The position numbers were made by a program, and so were the translations under genes. From Halichondria panicea (lineage: Eukaryota; Porifera; Demospongiae; Suberitida; Halichondriidae), in the NCBI RefSeq assembly GCF_963675165.1, contig NC_087382.1, positions 6,806,315 through 6,870,314 on the forward strand: a stretch of DNA of 64,000 nt. The letters run 5' to 3'. The notes under the pieces are model-generated. The model saw only the letters and a program-made list of their open reading frames with translations, made no database searches and was not told the DNA's origin. This document shows positions 23,881 to 35,689 of this stretch, one piece after another. Numbering within the stretch: position 1 is the stretch's first letter; each line of letters starts with the position of its first letter.

Positions 23881-25418
23881 ATGGAGGATCAACTGGACTC
23901 TTTTTCTCTCTACTTAGATGATGATTGTGAAGATGTTGAGGTTGAGGTTGAAGCTGAAGAGAGCTGCAGTCAAGTTCCAGGTAAAAAATTAAAAATAAAA
24001 TTCTTATTTACCATGCATATTAGACTGCTACATGTGTACATACATATTGATAGCTAGCTACATCTCTACTGGTTGCTCTCTCCTTATATAGGGTTACCAT
24101 TACACGAAAATAGTACACAGATTACAAATGCTAGCTAGTTGCTTTACGCATCTATGCTTCACGTAATTATATATTTTCCTCTGTCAAGTTCCAGGTGGTA
24201 AAGCTGGGCGTAAGCGAGGTCGAGGCAAGGGTGGTGCTGCTGCCTCTGGATCTGCTGTGAAAAGGAAACGTCGATTGTTGAACAAGGAAGAAAAGGCTCA
24301 AGTCATACTCTCTATATGTAATGTCGACATTCGTGACCTTCTTTCCTACGTGAAAGACACAGTTTCCGGTGAAAAACACTTAGTTGAGAGCGTTGCTAGG
24401 CAGGAGTTTTGGAAATGTCTGCAAATCTCTGAGACTTTGGTCAGTGAATTGTTGCGCACACTTGCAAGTTTGTTTGGTTTACTCTACAAAAACTGTGACA
24501 AGGGTAAAGACAAGTACATGAAATTCCAATTGGAGTGGCATCAATGTTGTAGTGTTTTTCTACTGCCTCCCGGAAAAAACTTGTCTGATGTAGGTATTGA
24601 TTCCAAAAAGAAAGTGGAGCTTGCCCACTTCCAGCAGCGATGGATTGGATATTGTGATGGAAGCTGTGCCGACAAGCATACTAGGGATACATACTAGGGA
24701 TACTAGGGATGCTGTGATGATATCAGTTTGCAGTGCTGTGTACAATTACCTTCTCAAGCGTGTGTCACAAGTTCAGCAGTCATTATTGATGGAAACAAGC
24801 AGTGGCATATTAAAAGGGGATGTAGACTCTGTTTATTACCGTTTCTGTGGAGCAGCTCTCGCAAGCATGCTACATGCTCGATACAATAAACGTCAATCGT
24901 GTAAAAACGATCAGAGAGAAACTATAAACCAGGAAATAGAAGTGCTGAGATGTATTCAGTGTACAGACAAGGATCACATTCCTGGAGAACTAAAGTATCG
25001 TGATCGAGGACACATGTACTTCCCTTCCAAGGATTTTTTGACAGTCCTAAGGGGAATTGATAGTTGTGTCATGGAAAATGCAAACGAATCTACTTTAAGA
25101 AAGTATGGTCCCGACATGATCGATGTTGCCGTGAAGCAAGTAGAGGCTACTCAAAAGTTTCAATGCCAATTTAAATCTTTGGTTACAAACTGTCTGTTGG
25201 AAAAGGATGGTACTGTTGATGTACTAACGTTTGACCTCGCTATTAAAGTGGTGTACAAAGAACTTTGTCGTAAACTATGCCATACTCGTCTTGGCGAATA
25301 TATAAGTGCGACGCAGCAAAACTTGGCTGCTTTAAAAGGGAAGTCGACTCTTGCTGGCCAAAATTTAAGAGATGAACTATTGACATCACATGTGAACACA
25401 AAGTCATTTTTGAATTAA
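23881..25418 (+). CDS. Accessory protein of P-like transposon, 2 exons, frame broken by one micro-duplication
   Basis: Exon 1 is 23881-23980 and starts MEDQLDSFSLYLDDDCEDVE, an acidic leader. Exon 2 is 24195-25418 and opens with a basic, Gly-rich stretch (GKAGRKRGRGKGG ... KRKRRLLNKEE) that looks like a nuclear-localisation or DNA-binding segment. The rest is helical with scattered Cys/His and ends with GQNLRDELLTSHVNTKS. The exon phase joins properly. The frame is lost only at 24689-24710, where 22 extra bases repeat the preceding catactagggat; without them the coding length is an exact multiple of three, about 433 codons. I do not recognise a catalytic fold. Position opposite the transposase suggests a DNA-binding or regulatory partner. 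Confidence 0.75.
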
Positions 25419-25460
25419 AAAAAAAATTTCACGTCACATGCAATAATTACATTACAAAAA

Positions 25461-28294
25461 TTAGTTCTGTTTCTCTCCTGTATATTGTTTCTTAGTTATT
25501 TGCATGCTAGGAAGGAATAGGGGCATATCTCGATAGTATTTTCCACTGTGGTGACTTGCTGAAACTGCTTTGCTACAGAGGTACTTGGCTCTAGAAGTCG
25601 TATAATTGACCGCGTCTAGCTTGTTTCCGCTTAAATACTTATACTGGGAAAACAAAGTTTCCACAGCACTTCCAGAGACTCTTAGCGGAACCAAATAATA
25701 TCCAGGGTAGCGAATGAAAAAATCGTTGCAGAGCAGTTTGAAGCCAAACACATCAATGCGTAGGTTGTCCCAGGCTGTTGTGTATATAGATAGTGCATGT
25801 GTTTATTTATAATAATTATTATAGTGCGCATTATATAGACTTACTTTGCCATGATAGGAATAACTTCTGTCTGGCATTACAGGGATGAAATTGTTTATCG
25901 TCTATATATAATACATTCGGTGAGTCATAATTCCAACTAGCGTTAACAATAATACTTACATTTTTTCACCAAGTATTCATTCCATTTCAAAAAGAATTGA
26001 TAGCCTTTATCAATACTCTTGAGGACCTCGCTGTCGTTATCCCTGATCTTGGTGTAACAAACAAGTCCTCTCTCAAAAAGCTGATTGCATCCTTCCAAGT
26101 ATAGCCTGGTAATCCCAACTGATTGGGCATCTTCAGGAGGTGGAACTTGATGAAACAATTCCGTTAGAACCTGCTCCTGCTGCAATTCCGTGGTATATAG
26201 TGAGTAAATACATGCATGCATGTACGTATATATTACACCTGCATCACTTTAGCAGGAGCTACGTTCAACTTTGTCCATGCGTCACGTAGGACGTAAGATT
26301 CTCGGAGACGAGGTACCATTCGTGCAGCACCCAGGTTACGTCTTTCAACTTCACGTTTGAACATGTCAATTATTGTTCTCCATCCAAAGTTAATGCCATT
26401 CATCTCAAATGACTTCGTCCCTCCTCGTTGCGAGGAATAGAGGGCATTGATCATGTTCTTTAGCTGAAATATTCTTTAGCTGAAATATAAATATTGGAAT
26501 TAGCTATACAGGAAACAAGAAAATTTCCACTATATATACCTGATGGCTTGGACAGATAATCCAATAAATCATTCTTCCTGGGTTGAAAGGGTTCCTAAAT
26601 TCTGGCTTTACCTCATTGGTCCCAAATGCGCCCTTTACTCCACTCGTTGCCTTCACCACAGATATATTGGGAGCAGCTGCATCACATACTAAGGCATATG
26701 TATTAAATCCATACAAATGAAATGTCTTAATAGACTCGAACACACACGACAAAATGAATTTGCTTTCAAGTGGACCAGAGCTTGTGAAGTATGGACCAAC
26801 CACATCAAACCACATCAAACGGTGATGTCAAATCACGCCATAAAACTTGCAGTATGTATGCGGTTTGCTTTGTTCGGTAGTCTGGATCTAGCAGCTGGTA
26901 AACGTCAGTGAGAGAGGCAAGTTCTTCATGAGTCATTGCGAGTCCGACTAGCTGATGACTACGAGAATTCCACATCAACCGGCATACAACCTTTACTTCA
27001 TCAAAAATCAATACACCATCACCGTGCGGTACCTTCAGTTTTTCTGCTACTCTCTGTAACTTGCTCTGTAACTTGAACTCTTCAAAACGCTTGGCTTCTT
27101 GTGCAAGTCTTGTGTGTGAGGCTCCTATATAATAGTATAGTATATATAATTATATGATAGTTGGTACTGTAACACTGACCTGCTTCATCACGAAATGCTC
27201 CTGTATATGACTGCAGTGTTGCCCGAGAGGGTAGCTGAAGAAGACCGAAGCTTTTCAACGCATCATAAGCTGCAGGAGATCTAGTGAAAACAGCTAATGC
27301 GAGCCTTATTGTTACAATGCTCCATCGATTTCTTCGACTGCCGGTCACTGCATTATACAAGGTGCATGTATTATATAATTATAATGAGCATTGATAATTA
27401 TATAAGTGCTTAAAATACCATTTTTTTGTTGGTCTCCTTCCAACTCCTTCTTGACGTTTTGAAGGTCACTTTTCCACAATTCTCGAAGAGCTAGTCCAAC
27501 TCCATGGTTGTCGCCATCAGTGAACATGGATTCAAGCTCCTTAGCGTTGGAGACTTTATCCACAATATCGCACATTTGGTCATGCTGATCTTCACTAAGG
27601 CTTATTTCCGTGTGTGTATAGTTCTTTAGCAGTGCTGTGCGCTCCTGTTGCATGTTCTGCCGCTTCTTCTTCAGGCTTTTCGGGGACAGGTACTTTTCAG
27701 GAAAACGTGAAGACGCATTCACATGGTGTTGTTTCTGTTCGGAGGTAGTATTTTGCACTTTTTTCAATCTCTGATTAAGTTCATTAATTAAGCACTTGCA
27801 ACCTGAACACATTACGTCAGTCATATTATCTTTCTCCAAGAGTTTATGCCATAGCTTACATTTGCCAGAATCGATTCGCTGGACAGGATGCACCGTACGT
27901 CTCAGTTTCTTAGGATCGTATCGAATAACATCATGATACTTGGTTTTATACATGTCGGGATTAATCCCTGGACAGAACTTGTAACCGCCTTTCACGGAAA
28001 CCTGGTCACACAATAACATGTACTCATTAACAGTGCCAATCTTTCCCTTCTCCTTGCTAAAAAGAAGAACTTGGTAGTCATATTTGCCTGCAAGTCTTTT
28101 CTACAGCAAGTTAATGCACCAGCTCCATCTACCTTTGTGCAAATAGAAAACATAAGATCAGGATACTTCTCTTTGCCAGCTTTCTCAAACTCAGCAAGTG
28201 TAAAAGCAACAATCCTGGGCCTCTTTTCACACTCTTGGACTTGAAGGTCAGTTGTCCTTCGCTTTCCTAGCATATGATTTGTAATATCCTCCAT
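25461..28294 (-). CDS. P-like transposase, 7 exons, two frame lesions
   Basis: The probable transposase of the element. Exons (minus) are 28294-27419, 27347-27180, 27124-26540, 26463-26239, 26179-25960, 25901-25845 and 25774-25461; every junction is GT-AG and phases agree. The start is MEDITNHMLGKRRTT. Exon 1 has a Cys-containing segment (DVMCSGCKCLINELNQRL). Exon 3 holds the presumed catalytic core: GVLIFDEVKVVCRLMWNS with the first acidic pair, then TYALVCDAAAPNISVVKATS with the second Asp and YWIICPSHQ. Exon 7 ends with GSAVETLFSQYKYLSGNKLD. The order mirrors P-element DEMKI ... CDGASPNR ... PHLIK. Lesions are a net one-base loss near 28096 and a 10-bp tandem duplication at 26801-26820. 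About 810 residues. The family is distant from THAP9, so the class is inferred. Confidence 0.8.
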
Positions 28295-28624
28295 CGTGCA
28301 GCTCGATCAGCTTTGAACGCGAGCAATTCATGATTTCATCCTACGTTTCTACTAATCCCCCACGCCCCCAAAAACGTCACGGTTAACATTTACTGGAAGA
28401 TTACTAGTAATTTTACAATGTTGAATCGCGTGCTAGTCATGTTACTTTGTGCACAGTTTTTACGTAGCAGTATAGGCAGTTCGATACTCTTCTCTTCTTA
28501 TGAACTCTTGAACTCTTGCTACTATACTAAAGTATGTGTGTATTTATGCTGTACTTGTACTTGTGACACTGATTCGATAGACCAACCCTATACGGTATAG
28601 TTCCTGGACTTGGGACATCTTGCC

Positions 28625-28670
28625 TTGTCAGTGGCGGATTGCAGGGGGGTGCCATGGATCCCCCCTTTCA
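28625..28670. other. Lone hAT-like terminus
   Basis: CAGTGGCGGATTGCAGGGGG resembles the left end of the hAT element at 32028 (CAGAGGCGGATCCAGGGGG). I found no matching opposite end in the window. Confidence 0.35.
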
Positions 28671-29740
28671 GACTAAGCTATTGTGGCTTTACTACAGTTT
28701 GTGTTTACAACTGAACTACTCAATAATAAATCCACTAGCCACCGCATCAATCTGTGAGTTGGCTTATGATGGATTTGGATGCTTATAATTAAATTATCTT
28801 CTGATCACCCCTCCCAACATAACTATTCATGAATTATTGCATATTATTACAATATAATCACGCTAAAAACTTACCTCTAAAAGCTGATAGAGTAGCCTAC
28901 CCATAGAAAACTGCTTATTATCTCACCTGAAATTCTATTCTATAATTATCACTATTCTATAATTATCACACACCTGGGAGAATTACATACCTGATTCTCA
29001 CATTAAAGATACATTAAAGATACCACGTGCTCAATGCTGGTACCTATAGCGTGCACATAGCTCCAACACAGCGGGCACAACAAATGACGTTAATATTCGG
29101 CTATGTTCTGTGAATCTATGTCATACATTGACTATTAGGAAGACCTCAAGCAAAAATTGTGTTACGACAATTGACAAATAGTTTGTACTAATACAATTCA
29201 CTCTAGACTCCTTATTGATTGTAGTAACAAATTTAAGTAACAACGTAATCAAATATCAAATAATTCACAGAAACAAAAATATTATAGCATATTATAGTCA
29301 TTTCATATACATACATTTCAGCGCAAATAATCAAACTAGTGATACCAGTGAAGTGAGCAAACTAGTGATACCAGTGAAGTGAGTGGCACTTGATAGATGG
29401 TAGATGGTTCTTGATAAACACCCAGAAATCTAATGGTAGGACAAGTTGATAGGTGGAGTTCAACAATTATGAAGTGCAGGGAGTAAGGTAAGGAATGTCA
29501 AGGAATGTCAATTGTTGCTTTTTTACTTACCTAAGCTGTGAGCCGGTAAGACGACTGTGTATTACTGTCCTTAGCAACTCTACGTAAAGTTGTATGTACT
29601 GTGTCCTAAGCAGTACTGTGTCCTAAGCTGAAACTGTCAAGACACCAGATGATTTTAGAGAGGTTATTGTTTCACAAATTGGAGATAGTGTATCTAAGAA
29701 AACAACGTTCCCTATTATTTTAAGAAGTCAGAAAAGGTGT
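28671..29740. other. No gene recognised; piggyBac-like scrap and a 26-bp doublet
   Basis: About 29030-29110 matches the inverse of the piggyBac-like MITE (ggtacct, gtgcacatagctccaacaca). At 29332-29383 the 26-bp unit beginning caaactagtgataccagtga is perfectly duplicated. Otherwise featureless. Confidence 0.5.
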
Positions 29741-29753
29741 GGATCAATAATGT

Positions 29754-30218
29754 GTGGATCAGGATGCGTTGGACTTAATTAAAGAGACAGGGAAAGTTGG
29801 TGTATCGGTCCTGGAACTGGAAAGAAGCGCGATAGACCTGCAGATGATTCTGATGATGACTGCTCGGCTTTTAAAAGTTAAGCTTCGTACGAAGCATGGC
29901 TCTTTCTATTCCGGTGTTCAATATGCTATGTGGGCAGATATACTAGTAGGTGGAGGCCACGACAGCATGGATGAACCTCCCCCGGCACCGGAATGTCCAG
30001 AGTTAGAGGGTCAAGTATGTCGGATGCATTTACTGTACTGGCAGGATCTATTGCTTTCACCTCTGCCTAAAGAAATAAACCATAATTCTCCAACTAAATC
30101 CGTTACACTGCGTGGCAAATACATGGAGCAACTCTGCGATCTTGTGCATTTAAAAGAGATAGGTGCCCTTACGGAAGAAGAATATCAGGAGCAGAGAGTG
30201 ACTATCGTGAATCTATGA
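29754..30218 (+). CDS. Hypothetical ORF, 154 codons
   Basis: An open frame with normal-looking composition (MDQDALDLIKETGKVG ... GKYMEQLCDLVHLKEIGALT, then EEEYQEQRVTI). The C-terminal 'LxxLxxLKxxGALTEEEYxxQR' pattern resembles the short SHOCT-like helix that ends many unrelated proteins. No catalytic domain is recognised. It lies just upstream of an IS630-like relic and may be an exon of a host gene or part of an element. A 14-bp doublet overlaps the start (gtgtggatcaataatgtgtggatcagg). Confidence 0.35.
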   Translation: MDQDALDLIKETGKVGVSVLELERSAIDLQMILMMTARLLKVKLRTKHGSFYSGVQYAMWADILVGGGHDSMDEPPPAPECPELEGQVCRMHLLYWQDLLLSPLPKEINHNSPTKSVTLRGKYMEQLCDLVHLKEIGALTEEEYQEQRVTIVNL

Positions 30219-30284
30219 ACCAACTAAGTACAGGCATGGACCCAAGAAGTTATGATTATTGTTATACATATGATATCAAACAAG

Positions 30285-30560
30285 CCAAGTATGTATTTGG
30301 AAGAAATTCAAGAAAAACTGTTCTACTTAACTGGGACTTACGTTCATGTATCTACAATTTGTCGCACTGTGCAATATCTTGGCTTCACTAGGAAGAAATT
30401 ACAACACTGCAATGTGTGATGATAATCTACGAGGAAAATTCATGGCAGAAATTTCAACATAGCTATGATTGTATGGGTGGATGAGTCTGGTCACAACAGA
30501 AAGAACACAATTAGAAATTATGGATACAGTATGCCAGCAATAGATTATAGATTATCGAAT
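30285..30560 (+). pseudogene. IS630/Tc1-like transposase relic
   Basis: One frame gives YLEEIQEKLFYLTGTYVHVS followed by ICRTVQYLGFTRKKLQH, the second helix-turn-helix of IS630-type transposases. After a frame change, about 30440-30540 reads AMIVWVDESGHNRKNTIRNY and YGYSMPA, the first catalytic Asp region (VDE/D...YGYS). The rest of the DDE domain and any TIRs are gone. Confidence 0.75.
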
Positions 30561-31865
30561 TAAATTTGGAGGAGTCAGAGTGAAAGGAGTCAGAGTGAAT
30601 GCAGTGTCTTTGATCTTCTTGGGAATGTCGCCCTCCTCGCCGTAGGTGTCCCGTCAACACTCTTTTTGGCGTTTTGCGTAGCTTTTGCCTGGCGAGTCCC
30701 TTCATTCTGGTACAGTTGTGACCAAGGTACCCATCATATACAGGAAGACCCAATCGGTCCGTCTTCCAATGGCCTTGTTGGTTGCCTTCCTGTGTCATGT
30801 TGGCTTCTTGCAGCAGACCTAGGTTAGTGATGTGGTAGTGTGAACCGCATAATGACATTGTGCGACCAGTTAGAGTGGCCGCGTTTCATAATTGGGCACT
30901 CAATTTTGTACAAGTGGAGAGGGCAAGTCAGTCTCTCTTATTGTGTAGTCTGGCGGCATTTACTACAGCTGCATACCATGGTTAGCAAGCGCTCAGAAAA
31001 TTCTTAGGGCTGCTCGAGATAATGTAGAAGTTGTTTTGCACCCTTTGGCAGAAAGCGTCTGTCATGCATCCGCATCCCACATGGTACAGTATTCCGGGAA
31101 ATCATCTTTTTGTACCAGAGTGTCAACTCTTTGAGCTTTGAGACTCTGCCATCTCTTTTAAAGGTTTACTCTATAAATCCTGCCATCCTTCCTCCTTTGC
31201 CGTCTTTACCGTCTTTATTAGCACTGCCGTCTTTACTAGCACTCGTGCCGCGCAGATTTGATTTAGACGATCCTTGATTGCTCAGGCACAATTCGTTCGA
31301 ACCCAAACACGTACAGTACTTTTGTGCAAGGTGTACTTTTGTGCAAGGTGTGGTCTGTACAACATGCATGTACCCATAGTAAATTCCCTGAAGGTTCAAC
31401 GATTCAAACGCACTTTCTGGGACTGGGACTCTAAGGCTTTTTTGGATGATGTAGCTGCAGCAGTATATTATATAGATATATAGACAGTGCGTGCCAGCTG
31501 GACATCGATCTAAATAATTGTGGCACATTTGGATATCCCCACACCACACACACCTTCACCTTCTGAGGTAGCAGACAGCTTGAAACACGATCGTTGGTTT
31601 CTCAAACACAGACTTCGACTCGACTAGATAGATTCTAGTACTAAGCTAAGGTGTTGGAGAGTAGATGCTGCCGTATTGGGTACACTATAATAGTAGATAG
31701 AATAAATGTGGGCAAAGTTTTAAGAAGTATTTGATAACAATGGACCTCTTTCCTCCTCTCCTTAAGTTGATCCATCTTCCATCTTCCCATCTCCACCTTC
31801 TTCTCCCTCCCCCTCAGATTCCAACCTGTCTTTATCGTATTAGCATCGAACTTTGCCGCAAAATA
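30561..31865. other. No gene recognised
   Basis: Non-repetitive stretch with moderate GC at 30600-30800 and an open minus frame (30511-30858) without family motifs. No support for a gene. Confidence 0.4.
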
Positions 31866-31869
31866 TTAT

Positions 31870-32027
31870 AGTACCGTACTTAACCGTCGAACCGCCCATA
31901 ATTATGTTTTGATAGTTACATTTAGGCTAAACAAGGGGTGGGCGGATATTTGATTATGTGGCTACTGAACCGTGCAAGCGCCCACCTAACTCAATTAACA
32001 CTCGGTATTCGGTATTCAACAACACAG
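31870..32027 (+). repeat. Segmental repeat D, left part, split by the hAT insertion
   Basis: Matches 39060-39220 closely (taccgtacttaacc, aggctaaacaaggggtggg, gtgcaagcgcccacctaact). Its right part resumes at 35349. It ends in cacag, the first copy of the hAT target duplication. Confidence 0.85.
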
Positions 32028-35000
32028 CAGAGGCGGATCCAGGGGGAGATCCAAGGGAGCAAAGAGGAACCCCCCTTTTGCTCAAAATATTAAAATTGAT
32101 TTTTAGCTATCTACAGTCATTTACAGTCATGTTTTACCTATTCTACTTATGTAGTAATGTCAATACCTGCATGTAGTCCACTCTAGAAGGAACAGAACTT
32201 AGCTAAAAGCAGTGGCAGCTTCTTTACTCTTTCTCAACTGATCGCGTTGCAAAAACTGCATAGTAAGCAGTAATTAATTGGATACAAGATGGGGATAAAC
32301 CCACATCCATGTGTCCAGTGGTCATGCAGCTTTGATTTTGTGGTAATTTTGTTCAACCAGATTACTTATTAAACAACAATGAGTAACAGAAAGAGACCAA
32401 GTCAAGTGCCAATTTCAACATTCTTCAAAAAGAGTAAAGCAGGTACGGTTTCACATAAATAAAAATCCAAATCATATAAATTATGATAAATAAACAACAA
32501 AACTTATAAATAAAAACAACTTCAATTGTAGGTTCAGAGTCACAGGATGCTATTGTCAGCCCCGCTGACTCGTCTCCCCCTTCATCTCCCCCTACTGACG
32601 TCCCCAGTGACACTGAAGATTCAGACAGTGAACTTGAGATGGAGGAGGGTGACTGCGTTATCCGGTGTGGCTTAGGTGGTGCTACCTCAAGTGATGATTG
32701 TGACATTGGGAAACTCCTTAACTCAGGGGTAGATATTAAGAGTTTAACAAGAGATCACAAGTATCGAATCTTGACTACCAATCCCAATACTGATCCAGAG
32801 AGCTATCCACGCACCAGACCATGTCCTTCAAGCAATTTCCGTCGGTTCAAACCAGAATGGCTGAGATCATACCCGTGGATGCATTACAGTCAATGTTCTG
32901 ATGGAGTGTATTGTCGTGCCTGTGTACTTTTCTCACCATATCAGGTTGGTGGTCAAACGCTTGGTAGATTTGTTTTGACTCCATTTCGATATTGGACAAA
33001 GACGGCATATACAGCAACGGTTCATTGCAAGACTGGGTACCACCGCAGTGCGATGGCCATAATGACAGAGTTTTTGGTGCGATATGAGTCGCCATCTCAG
33101 GCTGTAGATGCTGTTATGAACAGTGAAATTGCACAGACAATGGAGAAGAATCAAAAGGTAATAGAGTCCTTGTTGCGAATTGTTATCCTGTGCGGCAAGC
33201 AGGGACTACCTTTACGTGGTCACAGAGACGACAGAATTGATTGGCAGTCAATAGAGGGGTCAAACGAGGGCAACTTTATCCAGCTGGTTCGTTTTAGAGC
33301 AGAAACTGATACCATTTTGTCTGGCTATTTGGCAACAGCTCCAAAAAATGCACGTTACACTTCAAAGACCATCCAAAACGAGCTATTGACTGTAGTTGGC
33401 CGTAGTTGGCCGTAGTATTCGAAATGACATCATAGCTGAGGTGAAGTGCGAAGTACTACTCCATTATTGCTGACGAAACCACTGATGCTGCCAACTACGA
33501 GGAGCTCTCCCTTGTTTTCCGATATGTTCTCAACGAGGAGGTACGAGAAGTGTTCGTGGACTTCCTTGAGGTTCAGAGAATAACTGGGAGGGTGTTGGGG
33601 GAAGCCATTATCAGCTGGCTAAAGGCTCATGACATCTCTCCTGCTGACATGCGCGGTCAATGTTACGATGGGGCTTCGAATATGAGTGGTGCTAGATCTG
33701 GTGTGAAGGCCATCGTTCAAGAAGATGCTCCTAAGGCAATGTACTACCATTGCGCAGCTCATTGCCTCAATCTAGCAATTGTTTCCGCATGTCGAATCCA
33801 AGCCTTCAAGAATGCAGAGTCCTATATAGGTGAAATATCCAGGTTTTTCAGCTACTCAGCGAAGAGACAGAGACTACTCGATAGTTCGATTGAAGCTTGT
33901 GACTCCACATCCAAAGCCAAGAAACTGAAGGATTCATGCCGAACACGCTGGGTTGAGAGGATCAATTCCTACACAGTTTTTCTTGAACTCCTTCCTGCTC
34001 TGCATCTCTGTTTGGAAGCTATGGTCCACCCAGAATTGCACCCAGACTTTGGAACAGATTGGAATTGGGACGGAGAAACAATATCCAAGGCAAATGGTTT
34101 TCTCTTCCAGCTACAGTCACCGTTGTTCTTGATATCGCTCCAAATTTTGCTTCAGGTGTTTCAACTGCTTAGAGAACCAACAATCAAGCTACAATCGAGA
34201 GCCATTGATGTCATGTCAGCTTACAAGCTGCTGAACAGAGTGGTTTCAACGCTGGAAGCTATCAGGAGTAGATCTGCAATAGAATTGAAAAAGCAATTCA
34301 CTGAAGCAGCAAAAATTGGGAAACAGCTCCATGGTGAGCAATTTCAGCTGACGACACCAAGGCTATCTGGGAGGCAGATGCATCGCAGCAATCCACCCTC
34401 AAGTGATCCAGAAGAATACTACAGGATCACACTGTATAATGAGTTTCTGTCTCATGTACAAACTGAATTGGAGGAAAGATTTGTTAACAACCCGTCACGA
34501 AGTATCACCATCGGCCTTCTCCATCTTCTACCAACCGAGTGTCTCAAGGTCAGTGATGATGTCATGGTTCCTGACGATCTGGCAAAGGCAGTTGAGATTT
34601 TCAAAGGTGATCTGCCCCATGCTGTGATGTTCAATATTGAATACGACTCATGGGTGCGGCAGTGGAAAGACAGTCCACCGACAAATGTTCCAGACACGTT
34701 AGGAGCTGCCTTGAGAGAGTGCCATGTGATGACATATCCAAATGTGAATCTTCTGTTGACATTGGCTCTGACACTTCCTATTACATCTTGTGAGAGCGAG
34801 AGGAGTTTCAGCCAACTAAAACTTATCAAGACAGCCCGACGTGCTACCATGTCGGAATCGAGATTGGGTTCACTTGCTTTAATGAAAATTAATCGTGACC
34901 GATGCAACCAGCTTTTGTCTGCAGAAAATATGAAAAAACTAGTAGTATCATACAGCCAGCTACACCCAAGGAGAATGAAACTCCCTTTTATGCTACCTGA

Positions 35001-35348
35001 TGATTGAATGTCTTTATATTATGTGTTTTACAATCAATTATTAAATACTCTAAGCTCTTGTATAAAAATTACTCATTTACTCACTCACACACTTACTTAA
35101 CTTCTTGATCTTACTATCACTGCACTGGAGCCATAGCTATTATAATAATAGCTAGACATAATCTTACATCTACTACAGACCTCCCTAGGCCCTAGGCGCC
35201 CCTAGCCCTTGGCCTAGCACTCAGGTGACAGGAAACGACACCGGAAATGGGCGGAGGTCACACCGGAAGTGGGCGTGGTCCAATTCTGCGTGCAGCTTAA
35301 TTCAACTTCACCCTTCGGACCCTTTTCTAATGTCTAGATCCGCCTCTG
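32028..35348 (+). mobile_element. Complete hAT element (TTF/DUF4371 type)
   Basis: The left end CAGAGGCGGATC is exactly inverted at the right end (GATCCGCCTCTG). Direct repeats cacag flank it (32023-32027 and 35349-35353). The surrounding repeat D continues uninterrupted in an unoccupied paralogue at 39.06-39.64 kb, which fixes both boundaries. Most hAT groups make 8-bp duplications, but groups with 5-bp duplications are known. The one gene spans most of the 3.3 kb. Confidence 0.92.
32379..35007 (+). CDS. hAT-family transposase (TTF zinc finger, DUF4371, hAT C-terminal dimerisation), two frameshifts
   Basis: Cut-and-paste transposase of the ZMYM1-like/DUF4371 branch. Exon 1, 32379-32442, encodes MSNRKRPSQVPISTFFKKSK; exon 2 begins at 32532 in matching phase, followed by an acidic Ser/Pro-rich linker. 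A TTF-type finger region (about codons 100-190) reads PEWLRSYPWMHYSQCSDGVY then CRACVLFSPYQ. DUF4371 follows (YYSIIADETTDAANYEELSL, then GQCYDGASNMSGARSGVKA and YYHCAAHCLNLAIVSACR). The dimerisation region ends it (LPITSCESERSFSQLKLIKT). The frame breaks at a 10-bp tandem duplication (33392-33411) and again at 33447-33450 by a one- or two-base indel. Otherwise it is open to the stop at 35007, about 850 codons. Confident family call. Confidence 0.92.
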
Positions 35349-35680
35349 CACAGATAACAGACTTGAAAGGATACATGTATGCAAGATAAAAAGCAATATA
35401 TAGCATAATAATTTGTGAGCTCAGTCTTCCTCATCTTGATCTTCAGAGTCTTCATCAGGAAGGGATCCCCCATGAGGGATCCCCCATGCTGTCGAGTCTG
35501 AGGAGTCCTGGTTTACTTGGTCATCCTCTGTTTCATCCACAGACTAAAAAGAAATGCACAGCCTTCAGGAATGATGATAAAGAAGACACTCTGCCACAAC
35601 TGTCAAGAGGAAAAGGGCTGGAAGTACCATGTGTTCTGGTGTGTCATCTTGAACGCTTGATGTCAGTTCTAGAATAGATC
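35349..35680 (+). repeat. Segmental repeat D, right part
   Basis: Continues the repeat interrupted by the hAT element: gcaagataaaaagcaat, gcataataatttgtgagctc, gagtctgaggagtcctgg and aaaagggctggaagtacca are shared with 39200-39640. Carries its own doublet (gggatcccccatga, about 35461-35488). Confidence 0.85.
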
Positions 35681-35689
35681 CAACAAACT

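Larger units (their letters stand above)
23672..28518. mobile_element. Complete two-gene P-like DNA transposon
   Basis: TIRs of about 75 bp begin CAAGAGTTCATAAGAAGAG. The right end is the inverse with one substitution and an extra 8-bp doublet (aactcttg) near its tip. The 7-bp sequence ctactat flanks both ends (23665-23671 and 28519-28525). Two convergent spliced genes fill the interior. P-superfamily elements make 7-8 bp duplications, and the minus-strand gene has the P-like order of acidic and C-terminal motifs, so the class is inferred as P-like. The few frame lesions suggest recent activity. Confidence 0.9.

Noticed and set aside
30511-30858. 115-codon minus-strand ORF
   Set aside because: Overlaps the end of the IS630-like relic in antisense and contains a cagagtgaaaggagt doublet; no protein family recognised.
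32847-33095. Minus-strand ORFs inside the hAT gene, also 34452-34907
   Set aside because: Antisense shadows of the transposase frame.
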